A DNA stretch of 64,000 bases from Lacticaseibacillus pantheris DSM 15945 = JCM 12539 = NBRC 106106 (GTDB taxonomy: Bacteria; Bacillota; Bacilli; Lactobacillales; Lactobacillaceae), in the NCBI RefSeq assembly GCF_001311175.1, contig NZ_BBAI01000002.1, positions 62,001 to 126,000 of the forward strand. Direction: 5' to 3'. Under the pieces are notes generated by a model. That model searched no databases. It worked only from the letters and a program-made list of their open reading frames with translations, and was not told the origin of the DNA. Both the position numbers and the translations under genes were made by a program. Positions 1 to 11,265 of the stretch are shown one piece after another (position 1 is the first letter of the stretch; each line of letters begins with the position of its first letter).

Positions 1-1
1 G

Positions 2-244
2 GTGATTCTGAGGCTCGTTGTAGCAACAATACAGTTAGAGATTGGCAATAATTCCTCACTTTTGACTGCAGCGAGAGCATGGAGTCGTTCGCGCAGGGAC
101 AACTATTTTCAGCAGTTGCTCAAGTACCTCAATTTAGTTCCTAAGATGACAACAACTGCAGATGCCATTGTCAGAGGCCTCTTAAGGCTCAAGTTGGATC
201 TTGGACTGGTGGTTTTAGTCAATACAATTGGAAAGCGAAAGTAG
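2..244 (+). CDS. C-terminal fragment of an unidentified protein, 5' end outside window
   Basis: This frame is open from the window edge to a TAA/TAG-type stop at 244 and is the only frame open through the first 240 bases. The roughly 80 residues are basic and hydrophobic, ending in Gly-Lys-Arg-Lys. I recognise no motif. It lies directly upstream of a glycosyltransferase gene, with 13 bases between them, so it is probably the tail of another polysaccharide-cluster protein such as a glycosyltransferase. That is inferred from position only. Confidence 0.4.
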   Translation: MILRLVVATIQLEIGNNSSLLTAARAWSRSRRDNYFQQLLKYLNLVPKMTTTADAIVRGLLRLKLDLGLVVLVNTIGKRK

Positions 245-257
245 GGCGAGACACAGA

Positions 258-1334
258 TGAACAAAAAAAGGACTAGTGTTGGTACCCCGGCTGCGCGGTA
301 TTGGTGGGATGGAAACTGTAATCGTCAGCTGGATTAAACACTATCAACGAGTAGACGACATTAACATGAAATTCTTTGCACCACAGGGGCTTGAGGATCA
401 AAGCCGATTCGATGGTCTGGGTGATGAAGTTAAAATTGCCCAACTGGTGCGACCGCACGCGCTGGGGAAGGCCTGGGGAACTTGGTTAACCTTTGATTAC
501 CTGGCACGGCATGATTTTGATTTTGTCGTCTGCACCAGCATTCCATTAATGAAATTAGCTCATCTCGTTAGAAGGGTGTTACACAAGCAGTTCAAAATAA
601 TATCGTGGTTTCATTTTTCAATTGATACATTGCCGGTTTCGAGTAACGGCGACCTTCTGTTGGCCGATATCAATTTGGCCATTAGTTCAGGAATCAAGCA
701 ACAGTTGATTGCCCGAGGGGTGTCCAGCGATAGTATTGAAGTCGTCTATAACCCGGCAACAATACCGGACACTGTAGTTGCTAAGCGTGAAGATACTCTT
801 GCCGCTCAACCACTCCGGCTCCTATACGTTGGCAGAATTGTGTGGGCGGGTCAGAAGAACCTTAAATTACTCTTATCTGCACTTGTGGAATTTAAGGCGG
901 ACTGGCGCCTAGAGATTTTTGGGACGGGTCAGCAGTCTGATATTGATACCCTTAAAAGTTTTGTTAGTGGACATGAGTTGGAGGACAAGGTTTTTGTGCG
1001 TGGTTGGAGCGACAGCCCTTTTGAACATGCCTTGCCTGCTGATTACCTCATCTTAACGTCCAAATACGAAGGGTTCCCAATGGTCTTAATTGAAGCAGCC
1101 GGTTTGGGACTGCCATTAATATCGAGCGACTGTCCCACTGGTCCGGATGATATTGTCGTTGATGACAACGGATTCCTGTTCACAAATGACAGCCAGCAAG
1201 ATTTGGTGGAAACTTTAGGTAATGCTCTGGCTACACGTGATACCTTTAAGCCAGAGGTTGTCCGAGATTCAGTTGAAAAATTTGAAACCGGTAAGTACTT
1301 TGAACGAGTTAGTGCAATTTTGAGTGCAGTCTAA
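258..1334 (+). CDS. GT4-type glycosyltransferase (one indel near the start)
   Basis: Predicted cytoplasmic retaining glycosyltransferase of the GT-B fold that would add a sugar from an activated nucleotide donor to the growing lipid-linked repeat unit. The N-terminus carries the Gly-Ile-Gly-Gly-Met-Glu loop typical of GT4. The C-terminal half has the donor-site E-x7-E signature (YEGFPMVLIEA), then SSDCPTGPDDIV and NGFLF. The start chosen is ATG 258, behind an AGGGCGAG-like ribosome site. A run of seven A at about 263-269 must be six to join this start to the main frame, which otherwise only opens at 276. Acceptor and sugar cannot be told. It is followed after 22 bases by glf, so probably the same operon. 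Confidence 0.8.
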
Positions 1335-1356
1335 GTAGAAAAGGGGAAATTACAAA

Positions 1357-2461
1357 ATGGATTATTTAATCGTAGGTTCAGGTCTGTACGGGGCCGTTTT
1401 TGCAAATGAGGCTGCTAAGGCCGGTAAAACCGTCAAGGTGATTGAAAAACGTGATCACATTGCGGGTAACATTTACACCAAAGAAGTTGATGGTATTCAG
1501 GTACATATGTACGGTGCCCACATTTTCCATACCTCTGAGGACCGGATTTGGGACTACGTGAACCAGTTTGCTACCTTTAACCGGTATACGAACCAGCCAA
1601 TTGCTAATTACCACGGCGAAATTTACAACATGCCCTTCAACATGAACACGTTCAACAAGTTGTGGGGTGTGGTTACACCAGACGAAGCAAAGGCGAAGAT
1701 TGACGAACAGCGCCAAGTGTTGGGTGGCAAAGAGCCTGAGAATCTGGAAGAGCAGGCCATTTCGCTTGTTGGTACGGATATCTACGAGAAGTTAGTCAAG
1801 GAATATACCGAAAAGCAGTGGGGCCGGCCAACAACTGAGTTGCCAGCCTTCATCATTAAACGTCTGCCAGTTCGCTTTACTTACGACAACAACTACTTCA
1901 ACGACAAGTATCAAGGAATCCCTGTTGGTGGTTATACGCAAATTGTAGAAAAGCTGCTCGACCACCCTAATATCGAAGTTGAACTCAATGCTGACTACTT
2001 TGCCAATCGGGATAAGTACAATGCAATGGCCGACAAGATCGTGTACACTGGCATGATTGATCAATTCTACGATTACAAGTTTGGTGAACTGGAATACCGG
2101 TCACTGCGGTTTGAGACCGAAGAATTGGACACCCCTAATTACCAAGGCAACGCGGTAGCTAACTACACTGATAAGGATCATGCCTTCACCCGGATTATTG
2201 AACACAAGCATTTTGAAGGTGCTGACACCGCAAAGACGATTATTACGCACGAGTACCCACAAACGTGGCACAAAGGTGATGAGCCATATTACCCGGTCAA
2301 CGATGACAAGAACAGCGCACTCTACCGTAAGTATTACGAATTGGCCCGTCAGGACAACGATCGCGTGCTGTTTGGTGGCCGTTTGGGGATGTACAAGTAC
2401 TTCAACATGGACCAAGTAATCGGGGCGGCACTATACGCGGCGAAAAAAAGAGTTGAAATAG
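1357..2461 (+). CDS. glf: UDP-galactopyranose mutase
   Basis: Flavoenzyme that interconverts UDP-galactopyranose and UDP-galactofuranose, supplying galactofuranose for surface polysaccharide. The protein starts with a Rossmann FAD-binding segment (GSGLYGAVFANEAAKAG), then MYGAHIFHTS, the family segment around GRPTTELPAFIIKRLP, VGGYTQIVEKLL, and the C-terminal FGGRLGMYKYFNM. Start ATG 1357 follows AAAAGGGGAAAT. As printed the frame runs on to 2547 inside the next gene. With six rather than seven A at 2442-2448 it ends in Ala-Lys-Lys-Glu-Leu-Lys at 2461, giving the usual length of about 367 residues and abutting the flippase start. Nearly certain identity. Confidence 0.95.
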
Positions 2462-3887
2462 ATGAAAATTGTCAAAAATTACCTCTACAACGTGGGCTAT
2501 CAAGTCTTTATTTTGATAGTGCCGCTACTGACCACACCGTATATTAGCCGTGTGCTTGGTAGCTATGGTGTTGGGGTTAACGCGTACACAAATTCTGTCG
2601 TCACATACTTTGTTCTCTTTGGGAGCATCGGCGTGACGCTTTATGGTAACCGTACGATTGCATATGAACGTGATGATTTCAAAAAAACGCAGTCAGTCGT
2701 TTTGGGAAATTAACTTTATGCGGTTTATCACCATCATTGGTGCGTACGTCGCGTTCGGTATTTTTTTCATGTTGACCGATAAGTACCAGGAGTTTTATCT
2801 TGCGCAGTCGTGGCAGATTTTGGCTGCCGCGCTGGATATTTCCTGGTTCTTTATGGGGTTAGAAGATTTCGGTAAGACGGTACTCCGTAACTTTGCGGTT
2901 AAAATTGTCTCCGTGGTCATGATTTTTATGTTCGTCAAGAATGCAGGGGATATTAACCTGTACATTCTGATCCTGACGCTCTCGACGCTGTTCGGTAATC
3001 TGACGCTGTGGCCATACATGCGTCGGTATGTGCGTAAACCCGACTGGAGCAATCTGCACATCTGGCGGCACCTGCGTCCATCCTTGGCGCTGTTTGTGCC
3101 ACAAATTGCCACGCAAATCTACCTAGTTTTGAACAAGACCATGCTGGGATCAATGGATGGCGTGGACAGTTCGGGTTATTACGAATACGCTGACCGGATT
3201 GTAAAGCTGGTCCTGGCAGTGGTTACCGCCACCGGGACGGTCATGTTGCCCCGTATGGCGAACACGTTTGCCAAAAAAGACTTCAAAAAGTTGAACGAGT
3301 ACCTATACCGTTCATTCGACTTTGTCACGTTGCTTTCGGTTCCGATGGCCTTTGGTACGGCCGCGGTTGCACCTAAGTTTGCCCCCTGGTTTATGGGGCA
3401 AGATTTTGCCATCACGGGCAAGTTGATTCCTATTGAGTCAATTATTATCGTGATGATTGCCTGGAGTAGTGCTTTGGGGACGCAGTACTTATTGCCGATT
3501 GGTAAGAACAAGGAATACACCATTTCAGTGACCGGTGGGGCAGTGGCCAACTTGGTGCTCAATGTGCCTTTGATTATCTGGCTTGGTGTGTATGGGGCAA
3601 TTATTTCTACCGTTTTGTCGGAAATTGTGGTTACGGCCATTCAAGTTTTCTTTGTTCGTTCAAAAGTTGAATACAGCCGCCTGTTTTCTGGCCTGTGGAA
3701 GTACCTTTTATCAGGGGCAGTAATGTATGCAGTTGTTTATACCATGAACGTAAGGCTTAACGCCGGATTTAAACAATTTGCTCTGCAAATTATTGTAGGG
3801 ATGATTGTATATGGAATTATGATGTTAATTACACGTCCAGCTCCTGTTCGGTATCTGGGAATCCTGAGGGAGAAAATTCGGCGATAA
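2462..3887 (+). CDS. Wzx-type polysaccharide flippase (one indel)
   Basis: Predicted multi-spanning membrane protein of the MATE/polysaccharide-transport superfamily. It would flip undecaprenyl-linked repeat units across the membrane. The N-terminus (PLLTTPYISRVLG, SIGVTLYGNRTIAY) is the classic Wzx/RfbX start. The rest shows about a dozen hydrophobic helices, with ISWFFMGLEDF and the central loop LVLNKTMLGS typical of the family. The ATG directly follows the glf stop. The frame changes at a seven-A run (2681-2687) that should be six to give Lys-Lys-Arg-Ser-Gln-Ser-Phe-Trp-Glu. Combined length is about 474 residues, normal for the family. Confidence 0.88.
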
Positions 3888-3926
3888 GGAGCTACAGAGG
3901 GATGAAGAATTGGTGGGAAAACTGAT

Positions 3927-4834
3927 ATGAGTAAGCACGCATACTTAATCATAGCCAATCGTAATTTTGAGCAATTGGCACAACTCGTTAAAGTTCTTGA
4001 TGATGAAAGAAATGATATCTACATCCAGATAGATAGAACTAGTCGAGAACATAGAGTTGCTATTGAAACTAAAAAAAATCCGTATTGAAAATTCTTGATG
4101 AAATTCCGATCTACTGGGGTGACTATTCTCAGATACAGGCAGAATTGAATTTATTCTCTGCAGCCGCTGTGCAACACTATGACTTTTATCATTTGATGTC
4201 AGGGCTTGATTTGCCACTCGCCAATCAAGATGAAATTCATGATTTCTTTAGTCAACATTATGGTCAGCAATTTGTTACCTTTTCTGCGCAACAGACCGAT
4301 GTTCAATTACGCGTTAGAATGATGCCACACACTTTTAGGCATCATTTTCGTGAACAGTCAGACGGATTTCTAAGTTTGATTGCTAGATTGTATAGACGCA
4401 TGGAGAATAAAGCGCTCAGCATAACTGCTGCGGCTAAGACTAGCGTCGATAAAATTGAATATGGATCCAACTGGGTTAGTCTTAGTGATGATTTTGTACA
4501 GTGTATGGTTAATCCGGACAACCTGAAGCGTATCCGATCAAAGTTTTCAAAGGGGTATCTCGTGGACGAGTTGTTAGTACCCTTTGAACTCAACGATTTA
4601 GGATTTAGGGATACGGTATACTACAGTCAACCGGTCAATGATCTCCCGCGCGAATTTCAGGGTAATCTGCGGTACATCAACTGGTGGGATGGAAAGCCAT
4701 ACACCTGGCGTGAAAAGGACTTTGACACTCTCATTAGAGCGAAGAGAATGGGGCACTTGTTTTCCCGTAAATTTGATGAAAATATTGATGCAGATATCGT
4801 ACAAAGTGTAGTACAGCTTAGCTTGAACAAGTAA
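3927..4834 (+). CDS. GT14 (Core-2/I-branching) beta-1,6-GlcNAc-transferase-like protein (one indel)
   Basis: Resembles bacterial members of the Core-2/I-branching enzyme family. The N-terminus (HAYLIIANRNFEQLAQLV) and the segment YDFYHLMSGLDLPL, followed by an Asp-Glu-Ile-His motif, are characteristic. So are the downstream GSNWVSLSDDFVQ and VDELLVPFEL. It would add a branching sugar in the polysaccharide. The reading frame shifts in an eight-A run at 4071-4078, after about 50 codons, and then continues to 4834. About 302 residues in total. Located between the flippase and the GtrA gene. The family call is good; donor and acceptor are not deducible. Confidence 0.72.
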
Positions 4835-4946
4835 TTTTTCCGAACAATCCAGGTGTAGAGTTCAGCCGGGGCAAATAAAGGCGAGAGACGACATGTATAA
4901 TTGCTAAATATATATCTGTTGGTGACGCAGTGATTTGAGGTTAAGT

Positions 4947-5356
4947 ATGATATTACGTTTATGGAAGAAATACAATAGCATCATTGCGTACCTTTTTTTT
5001 GGGGCGTAGTTACGACATTAGTAAATATTGGCGTATTTATGCTGTGGTACCATGCGGGTGGTAATTATCAAGTAGGTACTGTACTTGCGTGGTTTTTATC
5101 AGTTCTGGTTGCGTTTTTTTTAGCAATAAGGTTTGGGTGTTCAATAGCCACTATACTGGTGTGGCCGACACTTTGAGAGAGATGCTCTCTTTTTTTTGGT
5201 GCGCGATTGCTAACCTTAGTTATTGATATCGTAATTACATGGTTAGGTATTTCAATACTGCACTGGGATGTTCTTGTGGTTAAGATTATAGACAATGTTG
5301 TTGTTGTGCTTGCCAACTATGTGTTTAGCAAGCTGTTTGTCTTTAGATCTCGATGA
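4947..5356 (+). CDS. GtrA/GtcA-family membrane protein (three indels)
   Basis: Small four-helix membrane protein of the GtrA family, which works with CsbB/GtrB-type glycosyltransferases to move undecaprenyl-phosphate-sugar across the membrane. After bridging three breaks the protein reads through the family landmarks: VVTTLVNIGVFMLW, VLAWFLSVLVAFFLNKVWVF, a basic loop, LVIDIVITWLGISIL, and a final VLANYVFSKLFVFRSR. Breaks are at about 4992-5002 (a G missing after the T run), 5114-5121 and 5190-5198 (T runs). Start ATG 4947 follows TTTGAGG. It sits directly before YfhO and the CsbB-like transferase, the expected partners. Confidence 0.78.
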
Positions 5357-5395
5357 AGTTAACGCTGAGTTAATACGGATTGGAGCGTTCTGGGT

Positions 5396-8052
5396 GTGAA
5401 GTTCACTAATTTAAAACCAAAAACAAGACGTGACGGATATTATGTTTTAGCATTCATCATCCCATTGTTTTTTTATGATTGGTATTTTCGTGGGATTACA
5501 TACATATCCGTTTGGTAATAATACCGTTGTGTCGGGTGATTTTAATAATCAGTATCTGGCACTTTTTTTTCCTACCTGAAGAATGTTCTTACTGGCCGCG
5601 ACAGTGGCCTATATTCTTTATCCATGGGATTAGGTGGCAATGCATTTGGTGTTTTAACTTACTATTTGTTGAGTCCGTTTAATTTACTGGTTGTTTTTTT
5701 TCTCGAGGAATCAGTTTCCTCTCTTTGCTACGCTGACGACTTTACTCAAAATCTCGTGCATTGGTCTTACAATGTATACTTATCTTGTTCGTGCGCAGAT
5801 TTTGCAACGGTTCCGTAAAGGCGCTTCTGCCAAGCTTATTGCAAGGTCAGCGTTAATCTTTTCCTCTGCGTTTGCACTAATGGGGTACGTAATAGCCTAT
5901 AAAGAGTGCATCATGTGGCTGGATGCGATTATTCTTTTACCATTGATGCTTCTGAGTATCGAGAGAATAATTTTACGCGGTAAAATCAGCTTTTACATCG
6001 TGTGTTTTTCTTTGGCCGTGATAACAAATTACTATTTTGGTTATATCATTGGCCTCTTCTCTGGACTCTGCGTGCTCGGATGGATATTGTACAGTCTGTA
6101 CGCCAAGAAGCGTGGAGTTATTAAGGTTATTGCACTATATGCTTTTGCCAATATCGTTAGTTTGCTGTTAACAGCTTTTGTCATTGTACCCAGTTTTTTA
6201 TCCACGCTAGGAATAGCAAAGAATTCAAGCCATTCATACCGACCGGTTTACAGTGCTGCTAATGTTATTGTTCAATTATTCCAGACCAACCCGGGTGTGA
6301 ATAATACTCCACTTGTTTTTGCCGGGGCGGTTGTAGTGGCATGTGTGATTTTATTTTTCGTCAATAGCAAGATTCGTCTGACGGACAAAATGATTGTCGC
6401 GGCTGGACTGATATTCATGTTTGTTTCTTCATGGTTGGATATTCTCTATTTGGTTTGGCACGTTATGGCCTGGCCCAACGGTTATGTACAAAGAGAAGCC
6501 TTTTTGATACCGTTTGTGTTGTGCATCATTGGCTTCATAGGCCTAGTTAGTATTTTGTCGGCAGGTAAAGAAACCAGACATAGATCGGCAATATCAGCTT
6601 TCTTCGTTTTTTTTATTTATCAGTGGGATTGCTACATCGGATGCGGCACTCAAGTATGTTTTTATAGCAATTGTCTTAGCCATGATAACGTATGTCATTG
6701 TGGGATTTTCTCCAGCAAGAAGAATTGCGGTAGTTCCGGTCTTTGTTCTCGTGATCAGTCTGTGTAGTTTGTTTGTGGTGGATTTTAAACTACAGTCAAC
6801 AATTGCTGGTTATAGCATGAAATATTCCGAGTACAGTAAATTTGACCAGACAACGACTAGCTTAATTGCTAAAGGGACTTCTGGCGATACAGGCGTATAT
6901 CGCATTGGCAATCGTTATCAGGCCAATGACAACGACCCATTACTTTTTGGGTACGCAGGTCTTTCTAATTACGTCTCGCAACAGCCAACGGAGGTTACAG
7001 ACTTCTTATCCACTTTGGGGTATTATCAGAAGCATACTTGGAAGCGGTGGTCCAATTACAACAACGGCTCTACGCTATCAATGGACCGGCTGTTAGGTGT
7101 TAAGTATTCTTATGGCAACACATCCGGTGAGTATTCAAGTCAGATTAATCGTATAAATGCCTCTATGGGTGGAGATAATAATATTTTAAATGTTCCTGTG
7201 GCTACAGGTATCTCTGTGGTCAAACAAGGCAAGGGGTATATCACCAAGGACAAAGAGGCTTTTCCCGTTGCATTTCGTGTGAACGGAACGAATATTGCGG
7301 GCAGTTTAGTCGCAAATTACGATACAATGCATGATCCGTTTTCAGTACAAAATAATTTGTGGAACAGGTTGTATCCCGATTCGTTGATGTTCCAGCACCA
7401 ACTAGTTCAACAAACGGACAGCAAAGGTGTGTATTCGGTATTAGTATCTTCTTCGGGCAATGCCTACATGTATATTCCTACCACTCGAGGCATTGATCCT
7501 AAATCTGTTGACGTATATGTCAATGGTAAAAAGGTCAGTCAACTATTTGTAAATGATACCGAGAACGGTATTGTTTATCTCGGACATTTTGACAAGGGCC
7601 AGCGGGTTAATGTTTCCTTTGGCAATCATGGTTCCAAGACGGACAAGGGCGGCAATGTTGAAAACACGCCAATTGTTGTTACTGAGAACAACACGGTATA
7701 TGAACGAGCATACAGATTGATGGCATCTGCGGGCGTTAGCAAGCAACAGGTTAAGGACGCCCAAATCACTTTTTCCACGGATGCTCACTTTGTAAAGGGC
7801 AATGTCGTTATCACGGTACCGTATGATTCGCACTGGGCAGCATATGTTGATGGGAAAAAAGTTACCACGAGTAGGGCGTTAGGTGAGCTAATGGCAGTTA
7901 ATGTTAGTCAAGGGGCACACCGGATTGTGCTAAGATATAATGTCCCTGGGTTAAAATTAGGTATTGCTATGGCTATTGTAGGTCTCGCTCTCATTGTTGG
8001 ATTCGAATCGATTTCGATGTATCGTAGACATCGGGAAAACAATCACAAATAA
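5396..8052 (+). CDS. YfhO-family membrane glycosyltransferase (several indels)
   Basis: Large GT-C type membrane protein, about 885 residues once joined. YfhO proteins are thought to take the sugar from undecaprenyl-phosphate on the outer face and add it to teichoic or lipoteichoic acid. Landmarks are SGDFNNQYLA near the N-terminus, SMGLGGNAFGVLTYYLLSPF in the first outer loop, many membrane helices to about residue 450, then a soluble C-terminal region and a last helix before a basic tail. Start GTG 5396 follows GGAG. Frame breaks lie in T runs at about 5470, 5573-5580, 5694-5701 and 6606-6613. The GtrA gene precedes it and the CsbB-like gene follows with a 27-base gap. Confidence 0.85.
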
Positions 8053-8079
8053 ACTAGTTTGTGGGAGGAGAACAAGATA

Positions 8080-9005
8080 TTGACTGATTTTGCAGCTATT
8101 ATTCCTTGTCATAACGAGGAAGAAAATGTCCCGCTGATATACGCTGAGCTCAAAAAGACATTTGCTAAATTACCTGACTACAGATTAATCACGTGGTTCA
8201 TAAACGATGGGTCCACAGACAAAACGTTGATGGCCATCAAATTGCTACAGTCTGAAAATTCGGATGTGCATTACATCGACATGTCACGTGCGTTTGGCAA
8301 AGAAGCTGGTATGTACGCGGGCTTATCAACTGCTAAGGCAGACTTATATTGTATTTTGGATGCTGACCTGCAGGATCCGCCGTCCATGATTCCTGAGATG
8401 TTGAAAGGAATCGATGACGGTTTCGATGTGGTTGGCGCGGCCCGTACCAATAGGGAAGGTGAACCACCAATCCGCTCTTTTTTTTGCCAACATGTTCTAC
8501 AAGATTATTAATGCTGTCAGCTCAACCCCAATTATTCCGGGGGCAAGGGACTTTCGTGTAATGACCAAGCAGGTCGTTCAGGCAGTATTGTCGCTCTCAG
8601 AAAGCCAGCGGTTCAGCAAGGGCCTGTTTAGCTGGGTGGGTTTCAAAACTAAGTACCTGCCATATAAAAATGTTGAACGGCAGCATGGTAAGACGAGCTG
8701 GAACTTCATGAGTCTGCTCAATTATTCACTTGACGGCCTAGTAGACTACTCCGACGCCCCGCTCACATTAGTATCAGGACTCGGATTGGTCAGCTTTATC
8801 GGTGCGACCATAGCGTTAATTTTTATCGTTATCAGAGCGGCAATTTATGGTGATCCTACCGCAGGATGGCCATCAATGGTATCAATTATGCTTATGATGG
8901 GTGGCCTCCAACTGCTTGCTATCGGTATTGTGGGTAGGTATATTGGCAGAATTTTCTTAGAGGTAAAAAAACCGGCCAATATATATTGCTCGCAAAATAG
9001 AGTAA
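8080..9005 (+). CDS. CsbB/GtrB-type GT2 glycosyltransferase (two indels)
   Basis: Membrane-bound family-2 glycosyltransferase making undecaprenyl-phosphate-sugar from a nucleotide sugar. The protein has the GT2 N-terminus (IIPCHNEEENVP, INDGSTDKT), the DADLQDPP metal-binding motif, the ARTNREGEP loop, RDFRVM, KYLPYKNVERQHGKTSW, and two C-terminal membrane helices, as in CsbB and GtrB. Start TTG 8080 follows GGGAGGAG. Frame breaks lie in a T run at 8478-8485 and an A run at 8965-8971. Correcting the latter gives a tail ending Arg-Lys-Ile-Glu at 9005 instead of running through the terminator. Last gene before a bidirectional terminator. Confidence 0.88.
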
Positions 9006-9006
9006 T

Positions 9007-9065
9007 CAAAAATTCCCGTTACGAGATCGCAATGAACGATGCGACCCGTAGCGGGAATTTTTTTT
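9007..9065. terminator. Bidirectional rho-independent terminator between the GT2 gene and galE
   Basis: AATTCCCGTTACG pairs with CGTAGCGGGAATT around a loop of about 26 bases. An A run lies on the left and eight T on the right. It serves the rightward cluster and the convergent galE. Confidence 0.85.
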
Positions 9066-9079
9066 GCAGCTATTCGTGC

Positions 9080-10075
9080 TTATTTATCGTTATAGCCGTT
9101 TGGATGCGTTGAGTGCCACTTCCAGGCAGTGGCGATAATCTTCTCAATATCGTCGTACTGTGGCTTCCAGCCAAGGATATCGCGCGCCTTGGAAGAGTCA
9201 GCTACCAAAGTGTCAGGATCGCCAGGGCGGCGTGGTGCGTCCTCTGCTGGAATTTCTTTACCAGTAGCCTTGCGGGCCGCTTCAAGAATCTGGCGGTTTG
9301 AGAAGCCGGTTGCTGAGCCAAGGTTGAAGGCGTTACTTTCGTTACCCTCGGCCAGATACTTGAGGGCAAGAATGTGGGCATCAGCCAAGTCTACAACGTG
9401 GACGTAGTCGCGGACATTGGTGCCATCCGGAGTATCGTAGTCCGTACCAAAAATCTTCAAAGTGTCGCGCTGACCATTCGCCACCTGCAGAACGATTGGT
9501 ACTAGGTGTGTTTCGGGACCGTGGTCTTCACCGATTGAACCATCTGCCTTAGCACCCGCAACGTTAAAGTAACGGAGTGCGACGAACTTAATGCCGTATG
9601 CCAGGTCGGACCAGTGCATGATTTTTTTTCCATCATCAGCTTGCTTTCACCGTAAGGGTTGATGGGCTCCTGTTTATCAGTTTCCTTGATTGGCACACTT
9701 TCGGGAGTGCCATATGTAGCGGCGGTTGAACTGAAGACGATCTGCTTAACGTCAAATTCGTTCATTACTTCAAGCACGTTAATTAGACCAGCGGTGTTGT
9801 TGTCAAAGTAGTCCAGTGGCTTCTCCATACTTTCCGGTACGATAGAAAAGGCCGCAAAGTGGACCACTGCATCGATGTTTTCTTTTTTTAAAGACTGAAC
9901 GCATGAATTCCTTGTCGCGTACGTCACCCTCATAAAAGCGGGCCTCGGGGCGTACAGCAGCACGGTGCCCTTTGACCAGGTTATCTACGACGGCCACATC
10001 CGTTTGTTGGTCGACCAGCCGATCGACCATATGGGAGCCGATGTAGCCGGCGCCACCCAAAACCAAAACAGTCAT
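9080..10075 (-). CDS. galE: UDP-glucose 4-epimerase (two indels)
   Basis: NAD-dependent epimerase of the short-chain dehydrogenase superfamily, making UDP-galactose for the polysaccharide pathway and so feeding glf. The N-terminus ([19 protein letters not shown]) binds [11 protein letters not shown] supplies the catalytic Ser/Thr and [10 protein letters not shown] the Tyr-x3-Lys. The C-terminal part has [13 protein letters not shown] and [18 protein letters not shown]. Start ATG (10073-10075) has a good TGGAGGTAACTG site. Frame breaks are at a seven-base run near 9883-9889 (six expected) and an eight-base run at 9622-9629 (six or nine expected). It is transcribed against its neighbours, ending at the shared terminator. 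Confidence 0.93.
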
Positions 10076-10402
10076 AACAGTTACCTCCAAAATGGTGAAT
10101 TGTGAAATTCTTGTTACAGTATAGGCTCAGTGTAGCATACTGTACGTGGTTTCATGGTATGATTCTACTCGTGCGTGTTTGTGTAGTGTAGCGCATGCCT
10201 GATTGTATAAGGATTACTTAATAATCTACCTGACAAACCTCCTTCTGTCCTGGACGTAGGGGTGAGCGTGGTAATATAGACGTATGTTAGGGTTTGTGGT
10301 AAATTCACCATCAGTGAGTTTACGCTAAATGTTTGAACCGGAGATAATGCCACTCCCAAGTGTCTGTGTTCTGGCGACAATATTTTAGGAGAGTATAAAA
10401 TC
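10076..10402. other. Divergent intergenic region between galE and the priming transferase gene
   Basis: About 330 bases without a gene. It carries the galE ribosome site at its left end and a TTTAGGAGAG site for the right gene. An imperfect inverted repeat, GTAAATTCAC and GTGAGTTTAC, lies at about 10301-10325 and could be an operator. No convincing paired -35/-10 boxes stood out for either gene. Confidence 0.4.
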
Positions 10403-11065
10403 ATGAAAGCAAGTAGTAGAACTACTGGAGTTGAACTTATGCGTGCCAGCACAATATTATACAAGGTGACGAAGCGCTTGATGGATATCGTCGGCAGTTG
10501 TATCGCATTAGTCCTCTTTTCACCGATAATTTTATATATTGTTATTGCCATTAAACTTGAGGATCGCGGGCCGGTTTTATATAAACAAACGCGTGTTGGT
10601 AAGGACGGTCAGGAATTTGAATTGTGGAAGTTCCGCTCGATGGTCCAAGGTGCCGATAAAATCAAGGGCGAGTTGGCTGATCAAAACGAGATTGAAGACG
10701 GGCCGATGTTCAAGATGAAGGATGATCCACGAATTACTAAGACTGGTAAGTTTATCCGCCATCATTCGTTGGATGAGGTCCCTCAGTTTGTCAATATTCT
10801 TAAGGGCGATATGAGTCTTGTTGGGCCGCGACCAGCATTACCTAAAGAGGTTGCTGAGTATAGTGAGCGGGACAAGGAGCGTCTACAAGTAATCCCTGGG
10901 TTAACCGGACTTTGGCAAGTGAGTGGCCGAAGTAAATTAACCTTTGCGCAGATGGTTGATTTAGACTTGCAATACATTGGTCAGCGTTCAATCAGCTGTG
11001 ACGTTAGGATTATCGTCAAAACCTTTTTCCAAATGTTTGACCCTAAAGATACTGGAGCTTATTAG
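10403..11065 (+). CDS. Priming undecaprenyl-phosphate sugar-phosphate transferase
   Basis: Membrane enzyme of the bacterial sugar transferase (polyprenyl glycosylphosphotransferase) family that loads the first sugar-1-phosphate onto undecaprenyl phosphate. One membrane helix near residues 30-52 (VGSCIALVLFSPIILYIVIA) is followed by the conserved catalytic domain: GPVLYKQTRVG, FELWKFRSM, RITKTGKFIRHHSLDE, PQFVNILKGDMSLVGPRPA, IPGLTGLWQVSGRS. Full length at 220 residues, intact. Start ATG 10403 follows TTTAGGAGAG; an internal ATG at 10439 is less likely. It stands alone between galE and a terminator. Closest types are EpsE/WchA; glucose or galactose specificity is not decidable here. Confidence 0.92.
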   Translation: MKASSRTTGVELMRASTILYKVTKRLMDIVGSCIALVLFSPIILYIVIAIKLEDRGPVLYKQTRVGKDGQEFELWKFRSMVQGADKIKGELADQNEIEDGPMFKMKDDPRITKTGKFIRHHSLDEVPQFVNILKGDMSLVGPRPALPKEVAEYSERDKERLQVIPGLTGLWQVSGRSKLTFAQMVDLDLQYIGQRSISCDVRIIVKTFFQMFDPKDTGAY

Positions 11066-11091
11066 AATTTCTTCATTAAATATCAAAGCAT

Positions 11092-11137
11092 AGCGAGTAG
11101 TCGGTTTGTAATTTACAAACGATTACTCGCTTTTTTT
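11092..11137 (+). terminator. Rho-independent terminator of the priming transferase gene
   Basis: Stem AGCGAGTAGTCGGTTTGT with TACAAACGATTACTCGCT, four-base loop, then seven T. Confidence 0.92.
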
Positions 11138-11265
11138 ATTTGGGCAAAGCTAATGGTTTCTACAATTTTTATGTAAATGTTGGTTATTAGATACTGGTTG
11201 GGATATGATTAATACCATGAACTGGTTTTAGGTACAGGTTTCGTTTACATATCGGGGAGAATTTT

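Noticed and set aside
1378-2415. Minus-strand frames of 90-112 codons within glf
   Set aside because: Overlap a certain gene along its whole length and have no ribosome site or recognisable protein.
2641-2720. Programmed ribosomal frameshifting at A or T runs
   Set aside because: Breaks occur in dozens of unrelated genes, in both directions and also in G or C runs, without a stimulatory structure. Sequence error explains them better.
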